Of a DNA stretch of 64,000 bases, positions 33,619-42,081 are shown in pieces. Position numbers and translations under genes: made by a program. A model generated the notes under the pieces. It saw nothing but the letters and a program-made list of their open reading frames with translations. It was not told the DNA's origin and ran no database searches. The stretch is from positions 124,001 through 188,000 of the forward strand of contig NZ_JAABLQ010000004.1 in the NCBI RefSeq assembly GCF_009915765.1. The letters are read 5' to 3'. The stretch's first letter is position 1; every line of letters starts with the position of its first letter. This stretch comes from Pannonibacter sp. XCT-53 (lineage in GTDB: Bacteria; Pseudomonadota; Alphaproteobacteria; Rhizobiales; Stappiaceae).

Positions 33619-33622
33619 GTTT
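33586..33622 (-). terminator. Terminator of the M10 protease gene (right half of the repeat)
   Basis: A stem AAAACGGCCCGGGCG / CGCCCGGGCCGTTTT with loop GAT, 20 bases after the protease stop codon on the minus strand. It shares its core with the terminator at 33295-33328. Confidence 0.8.
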
Positions 33623-33641
33623 TCGTGGAGAGATCCGTCGA

Positions 33642-35168
33642 TCAGGCGACCAGATCGAGCCAGATGCCGTCCTTGATCGCGTTGGCGACCAGGGCCTTGT
33701 TCTCGCCGCTCTCGGAGAAGCCGAACAGCACGTCGGCGCGGTTCCAGGAGCCATCCGACAGGCGCTGCTGCCAGCCGGCGAGACCGGCCGAATCCGCACC
33801 GCGGCCGAGCACGTTCTGATACAGCGCGTTGATGAAGGTGGTGTCCGAGGTGTTCTGGCCGTAGCGGTTGACGAACTCGGCCGAGCCGATGAACGCGGCG
33901 GACATGGTCTTGATGCCGAGACCGTTGTCGACCAGGTTCAGGTTGTGCGTCAGGCCGGGCTTGTCCGGGGTACGCGCGAAAGCGGCCTGGTACAGCCGGT
34001 AGACCTGGCCGGCGGTGCCGCCATCGGTGTCGAAGGCGAGGATTCCGTTGGTGAACTGGACGCGCTCGACATTGGTCAGCGTGTCCGTGCCGAAGCCGGC
34101 ATTGTTCGCATTCACGACGATGGCGCCCGGGCCACGTTCGATCTGGACGTTTTCGCGGGTGGTCAGGAACTGGGCGACATCAAGCCCGCCCAGGCCGTCG
34201 ATCGAGTCATTGCCGCCGTTGCCGAGGAAGACGTTGTGCGCCTCGTTGCCGACCAGACGGTCATTGCCGCCGCCGCCGATCGCCTTCTCGACGGTCACGC
34301 CGTTGGCGATGGTGAAGCCGCCCTTGACGCCCTTGACCCACGACACATAGCCGCCGGCGTTCTCGCCGGTGAGCGGTGCGGCGCGCAGGTCGATGGTGGC
34401 GTCGGCCGTGGCGCCGTTGGCCGAGATGGTGTCCACACCGCCGGTGTCCCAGATCGAGCGCCAGCTCACGCCCGTGGCGTTGGCGGTGTGCAGCAGGTAG
34501 GTGTTGTTGCCGGTTTCGGCGGCGCGGGCACCGTAAAGGTGCTGCACGGCGGCGATGTCGAAGGCCATGGCCGACGACGCGGTGCCGAAGGTCGGACTGG
34601 TCACCGGTTCGCCGGTCCAGCCGGACACGTAGGACATCACGGTGAAGATGACCTGGTTCTGGCCGTTGGTGCCGGTGTTGGTGTCCGCGCCGTTCGGAAC
34701 GCCCGGGAACAGGGTGCCGTCATGCGGATGATACAGGCCAAGCGTGTGGCCGATCTCGTGCACGACGGTGTGGTAGCTGTCGCCACCGAGCGCCAGATTG
34801 TCGAAGTTCTGGCCGCGCACGGAGTATTCGATGGTGATCGGATTGGTGCCACCCGACGGGGCGGTCGTCTGGCCGAGCAGGTTGTCCTTGCCATCAATCG
34901 TCGTGCGCAAGATCGAGATGATCTGCGCTTCGGCCTTGTTGTTGGTCAGGACGAAATCGATGTTGGCAACGCGCGACCACTCGTTGAAGCCGGCGATGTT
35001 GCTCTGAATCTCGGCCTGAGACCACGCGCGGACGCCCGAATTGTCAAAAAAGATCTTGAGCGGCTGCGAGTTGTCCCAGCGCACCGGATTGGGGTTCTCC
35101 GGCTCGGTCAGCAGGCCGGCGATGTAAGGATTGGTCGGAATCTGACTGACGGTAACGAATTTCGTCAT
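33642..35168 (-). CDS. Secreted M10 (serralysin-like) metalloprotease with RTX repeats and DUF4214
   Basis: A protein of 508 residues without a Sec signal, as expected for a type I secreted protein. The zinc site is HEIGHTLGLYH (H137, H141, H147, catalytic E138) and the Met-turn is VMSY (M178). A Peptidase_M10_C region follows, with short Ca2+-binding RTX nonapeptides (GGGGNDRLVGN, LGNGGNDSIDGLGG, about residues 300-325). The last 110 residues are a DUF4214 domain (YQAAFARTPDKPGL, FINALYQNVLGRGADSAGLAGWQ), often seen in large surface and secreted proteins. No type I transporter genes are nearby. GGAG lies nine bases before the ATG, but the start lies in a hairpin (35165-35195). Confidence 0.93.
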   Translation of the reverse strand: MTKFVTVSQIPTNPYIAGLLTEPENPNPVRWDNSQPLKIFFDNSGVRAWSQAEIQSNIAGFNEWSRVANIDFVLTNNKAEAQIISILRTTIDGKDNLLGQTTAPSGGTNPITIEYSVRGQNFDNLALGGDSYHTVVHEIGHTLGLYHPHDGTLFPGVPNGADTNTGTNGQNQVIFTVMSYVSGWTGEPVTSPTFGTASSAMAFDIAAVQHLYGARAAETGNNTYLLHTANATGVSWRSIWDTGGVDTISANGATADATIDLRAAPLTGENAGGYVSWVKGVKGGFTIANGVTVEKAIGGGGNDRLVGNEAHNVFLGNGGNDSIDGLGGLDVAQFLTTRENVQIERGPGAIVVNANNAGFGTDTLTNVERVQFTNGILAFDTDGGTAGQVYRLYQAAFARTPDKPGLTHNLNLVDNGLGIKTMSAAFIGSAEFVNRYGQNTSDTTFINALYQNVLGRGADSAGLAGWQQRLSDGSWNRADVLFGFSESGENKALVANAIKDGIWLDLVA

Positions 35169-35195
35169 ATGTGTTCTCCACAAGGGCACATATGA
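35165..35195 (-). promoter_or_regulatory. Hairpin that sequesters the M10 protease start codon
   Basis: A perfect 9-bp inverted repeat TCATATGTG / CACATATGA with a 13-base loop. In the mRNA the AUG start lies in the 3' arm and the GGAG ribosome site in the loop, so folding would hinder initiation. The stem is AT-rich and could melt with temperature. Confidence 0.5.
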
Positions 35196-35736
35196 GGAAT
35201 CTCATGGCGGCGCTGTGTTCGCAAGGTGGGGGGAGTGGCAATAAATGGGTGGTTCTTTTGACGCCTCGCGCCAGTCAGTGACGCAAGGTGGCGGAAGCCG
35301 AAGCCATTGTCGTCAGCCTGCCGGATGCACCCAACGGCAGCCTTCGGGAGTGCCTGCGCGGGACGACATATGCTCGCATGAGCTGATATGTGCAAGTCGC
35401 TAAAAATCAGGTGCAAGCCGGAGCCCGTGATTTTTTCATATGAATATGGATGGTCCTTCGGGGTCGAATAAAAGGCCGACTTCAGAGGGGGTGATCAATG
35501 AAATACATCAGACTGATCTGGGTTCATAATTCCGACTCATGTATATCTTGCATGGACTCAAGTCTGACTTCTAATACTTTGAATTAATTGAGTTATATTT
35601 CGCCTTTTAAAAATTTTTCGACGTTTGACTGTGTATGCGGAAGAGATGAAAAATGACTTTTCAAATTTCATCTAAATATTGAGGCGTTGATCGCATTGAT
35701 CATCTGAGTGTGCAATCAGTTTCGAGTGGAAATGCA
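35196..35736. other. AT-rich non-coding region with several palindromes
   Basis: About 540 bases with no convincing gene. The part from about 35400 to 35700 is far more AT-rich than the rest of the window, with runs such as TTGAATTAATTGAG and CTTTTAAAAATTTTTCG. Structures include a hairpin pairing ACATAT-GCTC with GAGC-TG-ATATGT (35366-35391) and the palindrome TTCATATGAA (35435-35444). It probably holds the divergent promoters of the protease and the small gene that follows. The base composition suggests foreign DNA. Confidence 0.6.
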
Positions 35737-36009
35737 ATGTTCGATGATCTCCGGTTGGGTGTTTACTGCTGCGGTCATGTCTTCCGGCGTGAGCGTGCAG
35801 TGCTGCTCGTGGTGCGGGACGGGACGGACTGGCAGTTTCTTTGCGGCGGTGTTGATCATTCGGATCCGGACGAGCCGTATCACGTGTGCATTGCCGGGCT
35901 GCTGGACGAAGATGGGACGCTTGCGGAGGTGTCGGACCTTGCTCCTGACGCGGAAGCAGAACGGCAGCGGCCCGGCGCGGACTGGCTTCGCACCCTTGGC
36001 TGCCATTAA
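35737..36009 (+). CDS. Small DUF2185/Imm33-like protein (tentative)
   Basis: A protein of 90 residues without signal peptide. The pattern VYCCGHVFRRERAVLLVVRDGTDWQFLCGGVDH, then a short acidic spacer, then YHVCIAGLLDEDGTLAEVSDLAPDAEAERQ resembles small alphaproteobacterial proteins near DUF2185: a W-Q-F-(L/M)-C-G core followed by a dL..Da..eR end. Some relatives are immunity proteins of polymorphic toxins. No toxin is visible here. The ATG at 35737 is used because it starts the conserved part, with GGAA upstream. The family link is from memory of the pattern and is uncertain. Confidence 0.6.
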   Translation: MFDDLRLGVYCCGHVFRRERAVLLVVRDGTDWQFLCGGVDHSDPDEPYHVCIAGLLDEDGTLAEVSDLAPDAEAERQRPGADWLRTLGCH

Positions 36010-36079
36010 AAGCGGTCTGGCGACACTGTCCGGACATCGCACAGGCGCCATCTTCCGCATTCGGTTGAGTGCGTCGATA

Positions 36080-36637
36080 TCAGCCGGTGCCGTTGTCGGC
36101 GATTGTGAGGAAGGCTGGCGGAACGTGATCGGTCAGCCAGACGCCATTGTCGGCAACATGGAAGGTGTTGCCCGCAGACTGCATTGCAGCCGCATCGACA
36201 CTCAGGATGACTGGTTTGCCATGGCGCTGTCCAACCGCATGCGCGGTCGCGCGGTCACGTGACAGATGCACCTGATGCCGCCCCTGTGGCGTCAACCCTT
36301 GCGACAGGATCGACGGCAGGAAACGGTCGGCCGTGCCATGGTAGAGGATGTCTGGCGGCGTCTGTGGGGGAAGATCGAGCTCCACTGTGACCGAATGCCC
36401 CTGAGCCGCCCGAATCCGTTTGCCATCGTCCGAAAGGGTGAAGCGCTTCTTGTCGTTCGTTTCGACGACGGCCTCAAGATCGGCAAGTTCAAACCGTGTG
36501 CCTGCCGCATTGGCTCGTTCGATCAGATCGGCAACGTCCGCCCAGCCCTGCGCGTCCAGCGTCAGGCCAATGGCATCCGGCTTGTGCCGCAAAACAAAGC
36601 TCAGGAACTTGCTGAGCTCGGTGGATGTCTTTGCCAT
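36080..36637 (-). CDS. kptA: RNA 2'-phosphotransferase (Tpt1/KptA)
   Basis: A protein of 185 residues, full length for the family. KptA moves an internal RNA 2'-phosphate to NAD+, releasing ADP-ribose 1'',2''-cyclic phosphate. In eukaryotes it finishes tRNA splicing, but bacteria lack that pathway and its role in them is unclear. The signatures LSKFLSFVLRHKPDAIGLTLDAQGWADV at the N-terminus, LYHGTADRFLPSILSQGLTPQGRHQVHLS and GKPVILSVDAAAM are intact, so the enzyme should be active. It is convergent with the small upstream gene and divergent from the DUF4279 gene. Scattered occurrence in bacteria fits horizontal transfer. Confidence 0.95.
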   Translation of the reverse strand: MAKTSTELSKFLSFVLRHKPDAIGLTLDAQGWADVADLIERANAAGTRFELADLEAVVETNDKKRFTLSDDGKRIRAAQGHSVTVELDLPPQTPPDILYHGTADRFLPSILSQGLTPQGRHQVHLSRDRATAHAVGQRHGKPVILSVDAAAMQSAGNTFHVADNGVWLTDHVPPAFLTIADNGTG

Positions 36638-36874
36638 TGGTCCGGTCTTCGTTCGCTTGGGAGCCAGAACGGGAATTTCCGGCGCGCATTCATCTGTTCA
36701 TCGCTGATGGTTTTCCACCATTGCGGGTATAACTATCATGAAATTTGCCGAAGATCGACGTGGCGCGATGGCCAGGCGGTACGAAAGCCGCCCTTCGGCC
36801 CCAGCGAACGAGCCGACCATATCGGTGGGCTGCCCTAAGGGGGCAACCTGAGTTCGGTAGAACGATGCTGAAAG

Positions 36875-37843
36875 ATGACTGAGCGAGGCGCCTTGATCAC
36901 CATTGAAGAAGACGAAAATGGATTTCATCGCGTGCTGGCCGAGCTGCGGATCGATCTTGGACCAGTGAGCCTCGAAGAGGCAACGACGGTCCTTGGGATT
37001 AGGCCCACTCGAACGGGTGACGCTCACGACTCGCATCTCCAAGCAGATGGCGCTGGCGAGAGGGCTGCAGGACAGCATGTCTGGTTCCTGTCATCCGAGG
37101 AGGCCGTTTCCGGCAGAGACATGGCGCAGCATATCGACTGGCTGATAGAGGCGCTTTGCCCGGTGCAAGGGGCGTTGCGGCAACTGAGGCAGGCCGGTGC
37201 GCGGGCGACGACGATAACATGCGGGATCTGGTCGGCATACGGCGGCGCCAATGTTGACCTGACATCGCAACAGATATCAAAACTGAAGGAACTTGGTGTT
37301 GGGCTGGAGTTTGATATCATCTGCTCGGCGCCCGGTCGTGATCCCGTGATGATAGCTCTTGCGGCTCGCTGCTGGCCATATCAGCCTCCCGCGCCTGTAC
37401 CTCGCGGCACTGATGATCCTCGGTGTGAGCGAGCGGATGTGCACCTCTGCATCTATCTGGGCGCATTCGATCCTTCGTATGCGACAGAGGTTCTCGGCAC
37501 TGTGCCGACATCAACTCGCCAAAAAGGCCGGACCGTAACCAACAGTCTGGGATTGGTGAGAACGAACCCGCTGAACGCCTGGTTCCTGTCTTCCGAGCCG
37601 GTTGTCCTGTCGAAAGAATTCCGCTTGCACATGGACTGGATGCTGGACCAGATCCATCCCCGGCAGGGCAAGATCCAAGCTCTGCGAGATGACGGCGTGC
37701 AGAATTTTAAGTTGAACTGCTACTGGTGGTCGGCTTCGGGATATGGCGGACCAATCCTTGAGCGGGACCAGATCAGCCGGCTGGCTGATCTTGCTCTGGA
37801 TTGCTTTTTCTCGTTTTCCTCCTATGGCCTTGATGACGATTGA
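36875..37843 (+). CDS. Tandem DUF4279 protein
   Basis: A protein of 322 residues made of two copies of the same roughly 150-residue unit. In copy 1, VLAELRIDLGPVSLEEATTVLGIRPTRTGDAH is followed by HVWFLSSEEAVSGRDMAQHIDWLIEALCPVQGALRQLRQAGA. In copy 2, VHLCIYLGAFDPSYATEVLGTVPTSTRQKG is followed by AWFLSSEPVVLSKEFRLHMDWMLDQIHPRQGKIQALRDDGV. DUF4279 proteins are usually single-unit and have no established function. No signal peptide or membrane helix is present. Codon use is less GC-biased than in the core genes around it. Confidence 0.8.
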   Translation: MTERGALITIEEDENGFHRVLAELRIDLGPVSLEEATTVLGIRPTRTGDAHDSHLQADGAGERAAGQHVWFLSSEEAVSGRDMAQHIDWLIEALCPVQGALRQLRQAGARATTITCGIWSAYGGANVDLTSQQISKLKELGVGLEFDIICSAPGRDPVMIALAARCWPYQPPAPVPRGTDDPRCERADVHLCIYLGAFDPSYATEVLGTVPTSTRQKGRTVTNSLGLVRTNPLNAWFLSSEPVVLSKEFRLHMDWMLDQIHPRQGKIQALRDDGVQNFKLNCYWWSASGYGGPILERDQISRLADLALDCFFSFSSYGLDDD

Positions 37844-37930
37844 AGAGCGTCAGGACCATTTGACGATTCGGACTGAAGACTGTCCGGATGCTCGACCGCC
37901 GCTCAGCATAACCGTCATGAACCAGGAAAA

Positions 37931-38007
37931 TGGTGATCCCGGCGCGATTCGAACGCGCGACCCTCAGATTAGGAATCTGATGCTCTATCCTGCTGAGCTA
38001 CGGGACC
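37931..38007 (-). tRNA. tRNA-Arg (anticodon CCT)
   Basis: A 77-nt cloverleaf with encoded CCA. The acceptor stem pairs GGTCCCG with CGGGATC (one G-U), and the anticodon loop TTCCTAA gives CCT, reading AGG. The T arm GCGCGTTCGAATCGCGC is complete. Its 3' end faces the accessory segment at 35.2-37.9 kb. Confidence 0.97.
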
Positions 38008-38239
38008 AACCGAAATCGCCTGTAGCATGTTTCTGGCGGAAGGGCGAGAGTTTGCGGGTGAAATGGCAGGAGCGCGGGAGGGCTGGGGATTGGATGTGGA
38101 TCAGCACGGCGCCGGACCTCGCCCGCGCGGCAGGTCCGGCCGGGTCCGACAGGCCGGCTCCCGCTGCGCATCCGCTCAGGGGGTCGTGGCCGTTTACCGG
38201 TCCGTTTGCGGAACCGAGCCCGCGGTCTGGCCTTCGTCC

Positions 38240-39277
38240 GTGCCGGGCAACAGGCCTGTCCGGCGGGCTTGCGCCATCTGCCTGATGCCGGTGCTTGTGC
38301 TGGGCGGTGCCGTCGCGCCGGGCCTTGCCTCCTCCCGGGCTGCGGCCGCGGCTGTTGTGCTGGCCGGGGGCCAGCTCCCCGCTCCTGCATCGGGTCCCGG
38401 AACCGGATCGGCCGCCGGCCCGGCATCCGGTTCGGCATCCGGTTTGGCATCCGGATTGGCAGCCGGCTCGGAATCCGACCGGATCTCCGACCCGGTGCCG
38501 GACCCGTCAGGGGATCAGCCGGCCGGACCGCGGCCCGAGGCTGCAGGTCCGGAGGCGGCGCGCTGCCCCGCCCAGCCGGCGGACACCCGGCTCCTGCAGG
38601 TTCACACCGTCGCGCGCGATGGAACCCTGCAGGTCGATGACGGTCGCATGATCTGCCTCGTCGGGGTGGAGATGACGGAGGCGGGCAGGGCCTGGCTGAT
38701 CGGCCAGCCTCTGCACGTGCTGCCGACGGGGCCGGAGGACCGCTGGAGCCGCCTGCCGGCGGTCGCCTTCCTGCCTCCGGATGCCGGTTTGCCGCCGCAG
38801 CGGCTGCAGGACCAGCTGCTGGCACAAGGGCTCGCCGCCTGGACCCCGGAGGCGCGGGCCGTTGGCTGCCTGGCCGCCTTCGGTGCCGCCGAGGCGACGG
38901 CCCGCGGCAGTGCGGTGGGCCTCTGGCGTGCGGCCGGGTCCGCCACGGGTTTGCCGGAAAATCCTGCGGCATCCCTGCGTCAGCGGGCCGGTCAGCCCGA
39001 ACGCGTGCTCGCCCGCGCCGGACGCTTTGCCCTTGTCGAAGGACGCATTGAATCGCTTGGAAAATCCCGCCAGACCCGGTATTTGAACTTTGGACGTTCC
39101 TGGGCCTCGGACTTTACCGTTACATTCAGCAGCAGCCTCGAGGGCCAACTGGTCGCGGCGGGTCTCGACCCGGCGCGGCTGACAGGTGCTGTTGTGCGGG
39201 TGCGGGGCGTTGTCCAGACGCGCGACGGGCCCCATATCGAGGTAACGGATGTGGCCCAGATCGAACGGGCCGAGTGA
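38240..39277 (+). CDS. Exported SNase-like (thermonuclease family) protein
   Basis: A protein of 345 residues from a GTG start that gives a good signal peptide: two Arg, then a hydrophobic core ACAICLMPVLVLGGAVAPGLASS. A low-complexity Pro/Ala/Ser/Gly linker follows, partly made of a 12-bp DNA repeat. The C-terminal 210 residues carry an SNase-like OB fold (DGRMICLVGVEMTEAG, LQDQLLAQGLAAWTPEARAVGCLAAFGAAEATARGSAVGLW) plus a second OB-type segment ending VRGVVQTRDGPHIEVTDVAQIE. The usual catalytic Arg/Glu set of staphylococcal nuclease is not obvious, so nuclease activity is doubtful. Start codon alternatives exist (ATG at 38285). It precedes the M48 gene by 26 bases and is probably co-transcribed with it. 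Confidence 0.7.
   Translation: MPGNRPVRRACAICLMPVLVLGGAVAPGLASSRAAAAAVVLAGGQLPAPASGPGTGSAAGPASGSASGLASGLAAGSESDRISDPVPDPSGDQPAGPRPEAAGPEAARCPAQPADTRLLQVHTVARDGTLQVDDGRMICLVGVEMTEAGRAWLIGQPLHVLPTGPEDRWSRLPAVAFLPPDAGLPPQRLQDQLLAQGLAAWTPEARAVGCLAAFGAAEATARGSAVGLWRAAGSATGLPENPAASLRQRAGQPERVLARAGRFALVEGRIESLGKSRQTRYLNFGRSWASDFTVTFSSSLEGQLVAAGLDPARLTGAVVRVRGVVQTRDGPHIEVTDVAQIERAE
38410..38481 (+). repeat. 12-bp tandem repeat within the SNase-like gene
   Basis: Six consecutive 12-base units of the type GGCATCCGGTTC. Units 2-4 differ at one or two positions and the outer ones are more degenerate. They encode a repeated Ala-Ser-Gly-Leu/Ser tetrapeptide in the linker after the signal peptide. The unit length keeps the frame if copies are gained or lost. 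Confidence 0.8.
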
Positions 39278-39303
39278 AGTGCAGCGACAGGCGGTGAGTT
39301 AAG

Positions 39304-40806
39304 TTGCCCGTTGAGACGATTGCCCCGGACGAACCCAAGCGCAGGACCCGCCCTGTCCTGCGCCAGCTGACGCGCGGCCTTCTGCTAGCGGCCGGGCTCG
39401 TCGTGCTGTCTGGATGCCAGATGCTCGGCGGCAAGTCGGCCACGGTTGGCGTGGTGACACCGGGCACGCTGCGTCCGGGTCTCGCGGCCGACATCGGCGA
39501 GCGTGAACACCCCCGGGTCGTCGCCACCTACGGCGGCGTCTACGAAGATGCCGGTGCCGAGCGCGCCATCGCTTCGGTTGTCGGTCGCCTCGTTGCCGCT
39601 TCGGACGATCCGAGCCAGAGCTATCGCATCACCATCCTCAATTCGCCGGCCGTGAACGCCTTTGCGCTGCCCGGCGGCTACCTTTATGTCACCCGCGGGC
39701 TCCTGGCGCTGGCCAACGACACGTCCGAGGTTGCTGCCGTGCTGGCGCATGAGATGGCCCATGTCACGGCCAACCATGCCATCGAGCGGCAGCAGAAGGC
39801 GGAAGCCACCGAGCTCGCCAACCGCGTCGTCTCCAACGTGGTGCGCGATCCGGAGCGGGTGCGCGAGGCCGTGCTGTCGTCGCAGCTCTCCTTTGCCCGG
39901 TTCTCGCAGGTGCAGGAGCTTCAGGCCGACGTGGTCGGGGTGAAGACCCTGGCGGGCGCCGGCTTCGATCCCTTCGCTGCCGCGCGGTTCCTCTCCTCGA
40001 TGTCGCAGTTTGCAGCGCTGCAGAATGCCCGCAAGGACGGCAGCAGCGCACCGGACTTCCTGTCCTCCCATCCGACGACGCCGGAGCGCGTGACCCTTGC
40101 AGTGCAGGCCGCCCGTCAGGTCGGGGCCCCGGGCATCGGCGAGCGGGACCGGACAGCCTATCTCGCCAGCATCGACGGCATGCTGTTCGGTGACGATCCG
40201 CTCGAAGGCTTCGTCCGCGGCCGCGATTTCCTGCACAAGGCGCTCGGCATCGGCTTTTCGGTGCCGGCCGGCTACGTGCTCGAAAACTCGCCCGAGGCCG
40301 TGCTCGCCAGCAATGGTGCCGGCACCGCCATGCGCTTCGACGGTGCCGATCTGACCGGCTATGACAATCTGCGTCAGTACATGACGGCCGGCTGGATCAA
40401 TGGCCTGCTGCCGGAAAGCGTGCAGGAAACCACGATCAACGGCCTCCCCGGTGTGGTCGGGTCCGCCATCACGCAGGGCTGGTCGTTCCGGATCGCCGTG
40501 GTTCGCATCGGTCGCAACGGCTATCGTTTCATCTTCGCCAGCCGCGACCCCAACGCGGCGTTCAACCGCGATTACGACGAGACGGTCCGCAGTTTCCGCC
40601 AGCTCACACCGACCGAACGGGCGCGGCTGCAGTCGCTGCGGATCAAGGTGGTCAAGACCCAGCCCGGTGACACGCCGCGCACGCTGGCGCTTGGCATGAG
40701 CGGCATCGAGGCGTCACGCCGCCTCGAGTTCTTCTCGGTGCTGAACGGGTTCACGCCCGACGAGGTCATTCCGCCCGGGACATCGGTGAAGCTCGTGGTC
40801 GACTGA
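39304..40806 (+). CDS. M48 family metalloprotease lipoprotein
   Basis: A protein of 500 residues from a TTG start. The signal ends in a lipobox LVVLSGCQ with the lipidated Cys at C38, so it is anchored in the membrane facing the periplasm. The zinc motif HEMAH (H149, E150, H153) lies in SEVAAVLAHEMAHVTANHAIERQQ and the third ligand is the Glu in SQVQELQADVVGVKTLAGAGF. This is the BepA/YfgC-like branch for outer-membrane protein quality control. The C-terminal half has a LysM-like end (LFSVLNGFTPDEVIPPGTSVKLVV pattern). It is convergent with rpoH. Confidence 0.9.
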   Translation: MPVETIAPDEPKRRTRPVLRQLTRGLLLAAGLVVLSGCQMLGGKSATVGVVTPGTLRPGLAADIGEREHPRVVATYGGVYEDAGAERAIASVVGRLVAASDDPSQSYRITILNSPAVNAFALPGGYLYVTRGLLALANDTSEVAAVLAHEMAHVTANHAIERQQKAEATELANRVVSNVVRDPERVREAVLSSQLSFARFSQVQELQADVVGVKTLAGAGFDPFAAARFLSSMSQFAALQNARKDGSSAPDFLSSHPTTPERVTLAVQAARQVGAPGIGERDRTAYLASIDGMLFGDDPLEGFVRGRDFLHKALGIGFSVPAGYVLENSPEAVLASNGAGTAMRFDGADLTGYDNLRQYMTAGWINGLLPESVQETTINGLPGVVGSAITQGWSFRIAVVRIGRNGYRFIFASRDPNAAFNRDYDETVRSFRQLTPTERARLQSLRIKVVKTQPGDTPRTLALGMSGIEASRRLEFFSVLNGFTPDEVIPPGTSVKLVVD

Positions 40807-40929
40807 CCGGGGGACGACAAGAGGACCAGGACCGGCACCGGCGCGGACCCGCGCGTCGGGCCGCCTGGGGCTGTCGTCCCGGTGCCTCTCGGTCCAGAGC
40901 CGCTGCCGCTGCGCTTCAGCGCAGGTCCG

Positions 40930-41799
40930 TCATCGCAGAAAGGCGAGGCGGTCGGGGTGGATCTTGAGCAGCGCGTCGCGCAGCTTTTCCAGCGCCCGGT
41001 TCTCGATCTGGCGAACGCGTTCCTTGGAAATGCCCATCGTCTGACCAATGGATTCCAGTGTGGCACTGTCGTCCTTGAGGCGGCGTTCCTGCAGCACGCG
41101 GCGTTCGCGCTCGGTGAGCACCGCCATGGCGGAGGACAGCCAGCGGGTCTGGCGCTCGCCGTCGATGGCATCAACGACGATGTCGTCCGGCAGGGGCGCG
41201 TCCGAGACGAGGAAATCCTGGCGCTCGGCGCTCGAGCCCTCGCTCTCCGTCAGCGGGGCGTTGAGCGAGGTGTCCGGACCGGACAGGCGGGCGGCCATCA
41301 TGTCCACGTCCGCCGTCTTCACGCCGATCGTCTCGGCGATCTTGCGGTGCAGCTCGCTTTCGGTGATGCCCTGCTGCTCACCGGACAGTTTGGCGCGCAG
41401 CCGGCGCAGGTTGAAGAACAGCGCCTTCTGGGTGGACGAGGTGCCGCCACGCACGATCGACCAGTTGCGCAGGATGAAGTCCTGGATCGAGGCACGGATC
41501 CACCAGGTCGCGTAGGTGGAGAAGCGCACCTCGCGTTCGGGCTCGAACCGGGAGGCGGCTTCCAGCAGGCCAATGTGGCCCTCCTGGATCATGTCGCTCA
41601 TCGGCAGGCCGAAGTTGCGGAAGCGCGAGGCAACGGCGATGACGAGGCGCATGTGCGACAGGGACAGGCGTTCCAGCGCCTTGCGGTCGCCATTCGTGCG
41701 CCAGCGGATTGCAAGCTCCTGCTCCTCCTCGCGGGTGAGGTAGGGAGCAGACATGGCGGCCTTGACCATCTGCCGCCGGTTACTGGTCGATGCGGACAT
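40930..41799 (-). CDS. rpoH: Heat-shock sigma factor RpoH (RpoH2-like)
   Basis: A protein of 289 residues of the sigma-70 family, group RpoH. Region 2 reads LSHMRLVIAVASRFRNFGLPMSDMIQEGHIGLLEAASRFEPEREVRFSTYATWWIRASIQDFILRNWSIVR. The RpoH box QKALFFNLRRLRA follows. Region 4 ends LESIGQTMGISKERVRQIENRALEKLRDAL. The N-terminus RRQMVKAAMSAPYLTREEE resembles rhizobial RpoH2 rather than RpoH1. Of two ATGs nine bases apart, the second is chosen because AAGGAG lies two bases from the first, which is too close. It lies downstream of carD on the same strand but after a terminator. Confidence 0.94.
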   Translation of the reverse strand: MSASTSNRRQMVKAAMSAPYLTREEEQELAIRWRTNGDRKALERLSLSHMRLVIAVASRFRNFGLPMSDMIQEGHIGLLEAASRFEPEREVRFSTYATWWIRASIQDFILRNWSIVRGGTSSTQKALFFNLRRLRAKLSGEQQGITESELHRKIAETIGVKTADVDMMAARLSGPDTSLNAPLTESEGSSAERQDFLVSDAPLPDDIVVDAIDGERQTRWLSSAMAVLTERERRVLQERRLKDDSATLESIGQTMGISKERVRQIENRALEKLRDALLKIHPDRLAFLR

Positions 41800-42021
41800 G
41801 GTTTGCATCGCTCCTTCTTGTTCCTGCAGCCTTTACGCAGCGCCAGTCCGGCCAGATCAATCGCGCGCGATGAAATTGGCCGCAAAAGCGCCACAGTGTC
41901 GACTTCGAGGCTGCGGCGGCTGGACGCAGGTCCGCGCCCGCTTCTGCTGCGGTCCGGCGACGCGCGGACGGTGCGGCGGTCACAGGTGCGACTGCAGCCT
42001 TGCGAAAGGTGGCTCTGCAAA

Positions 42022-42057
42022 GGAAAAGGGCCCGGCGGAGTGAACCGCCGGGCCCTT
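42022..42057 (-). terminator. Rho-independent terminator of carD
   Basis: A perfect 13-bp stem AAGGGCCCGGCGG / CCGCCGGGCCCTT with a 6-base loop. On the minus strand it is followed by TTTTCC. It starts 24 bases after the stop codon. Confidence 0.9.
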
Positions 42058-42081
42058 GACGTGTCGGCGCAGGGCGCCGGA

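Noticed and set aside
37931..37960. Attachment site formed by the 3' end of tRNA-Arg
   Set aside because: No second copy of the tRNA end was found by eye between 33 and 38 kb and no integrase is present, so an att site cannot be claimed.
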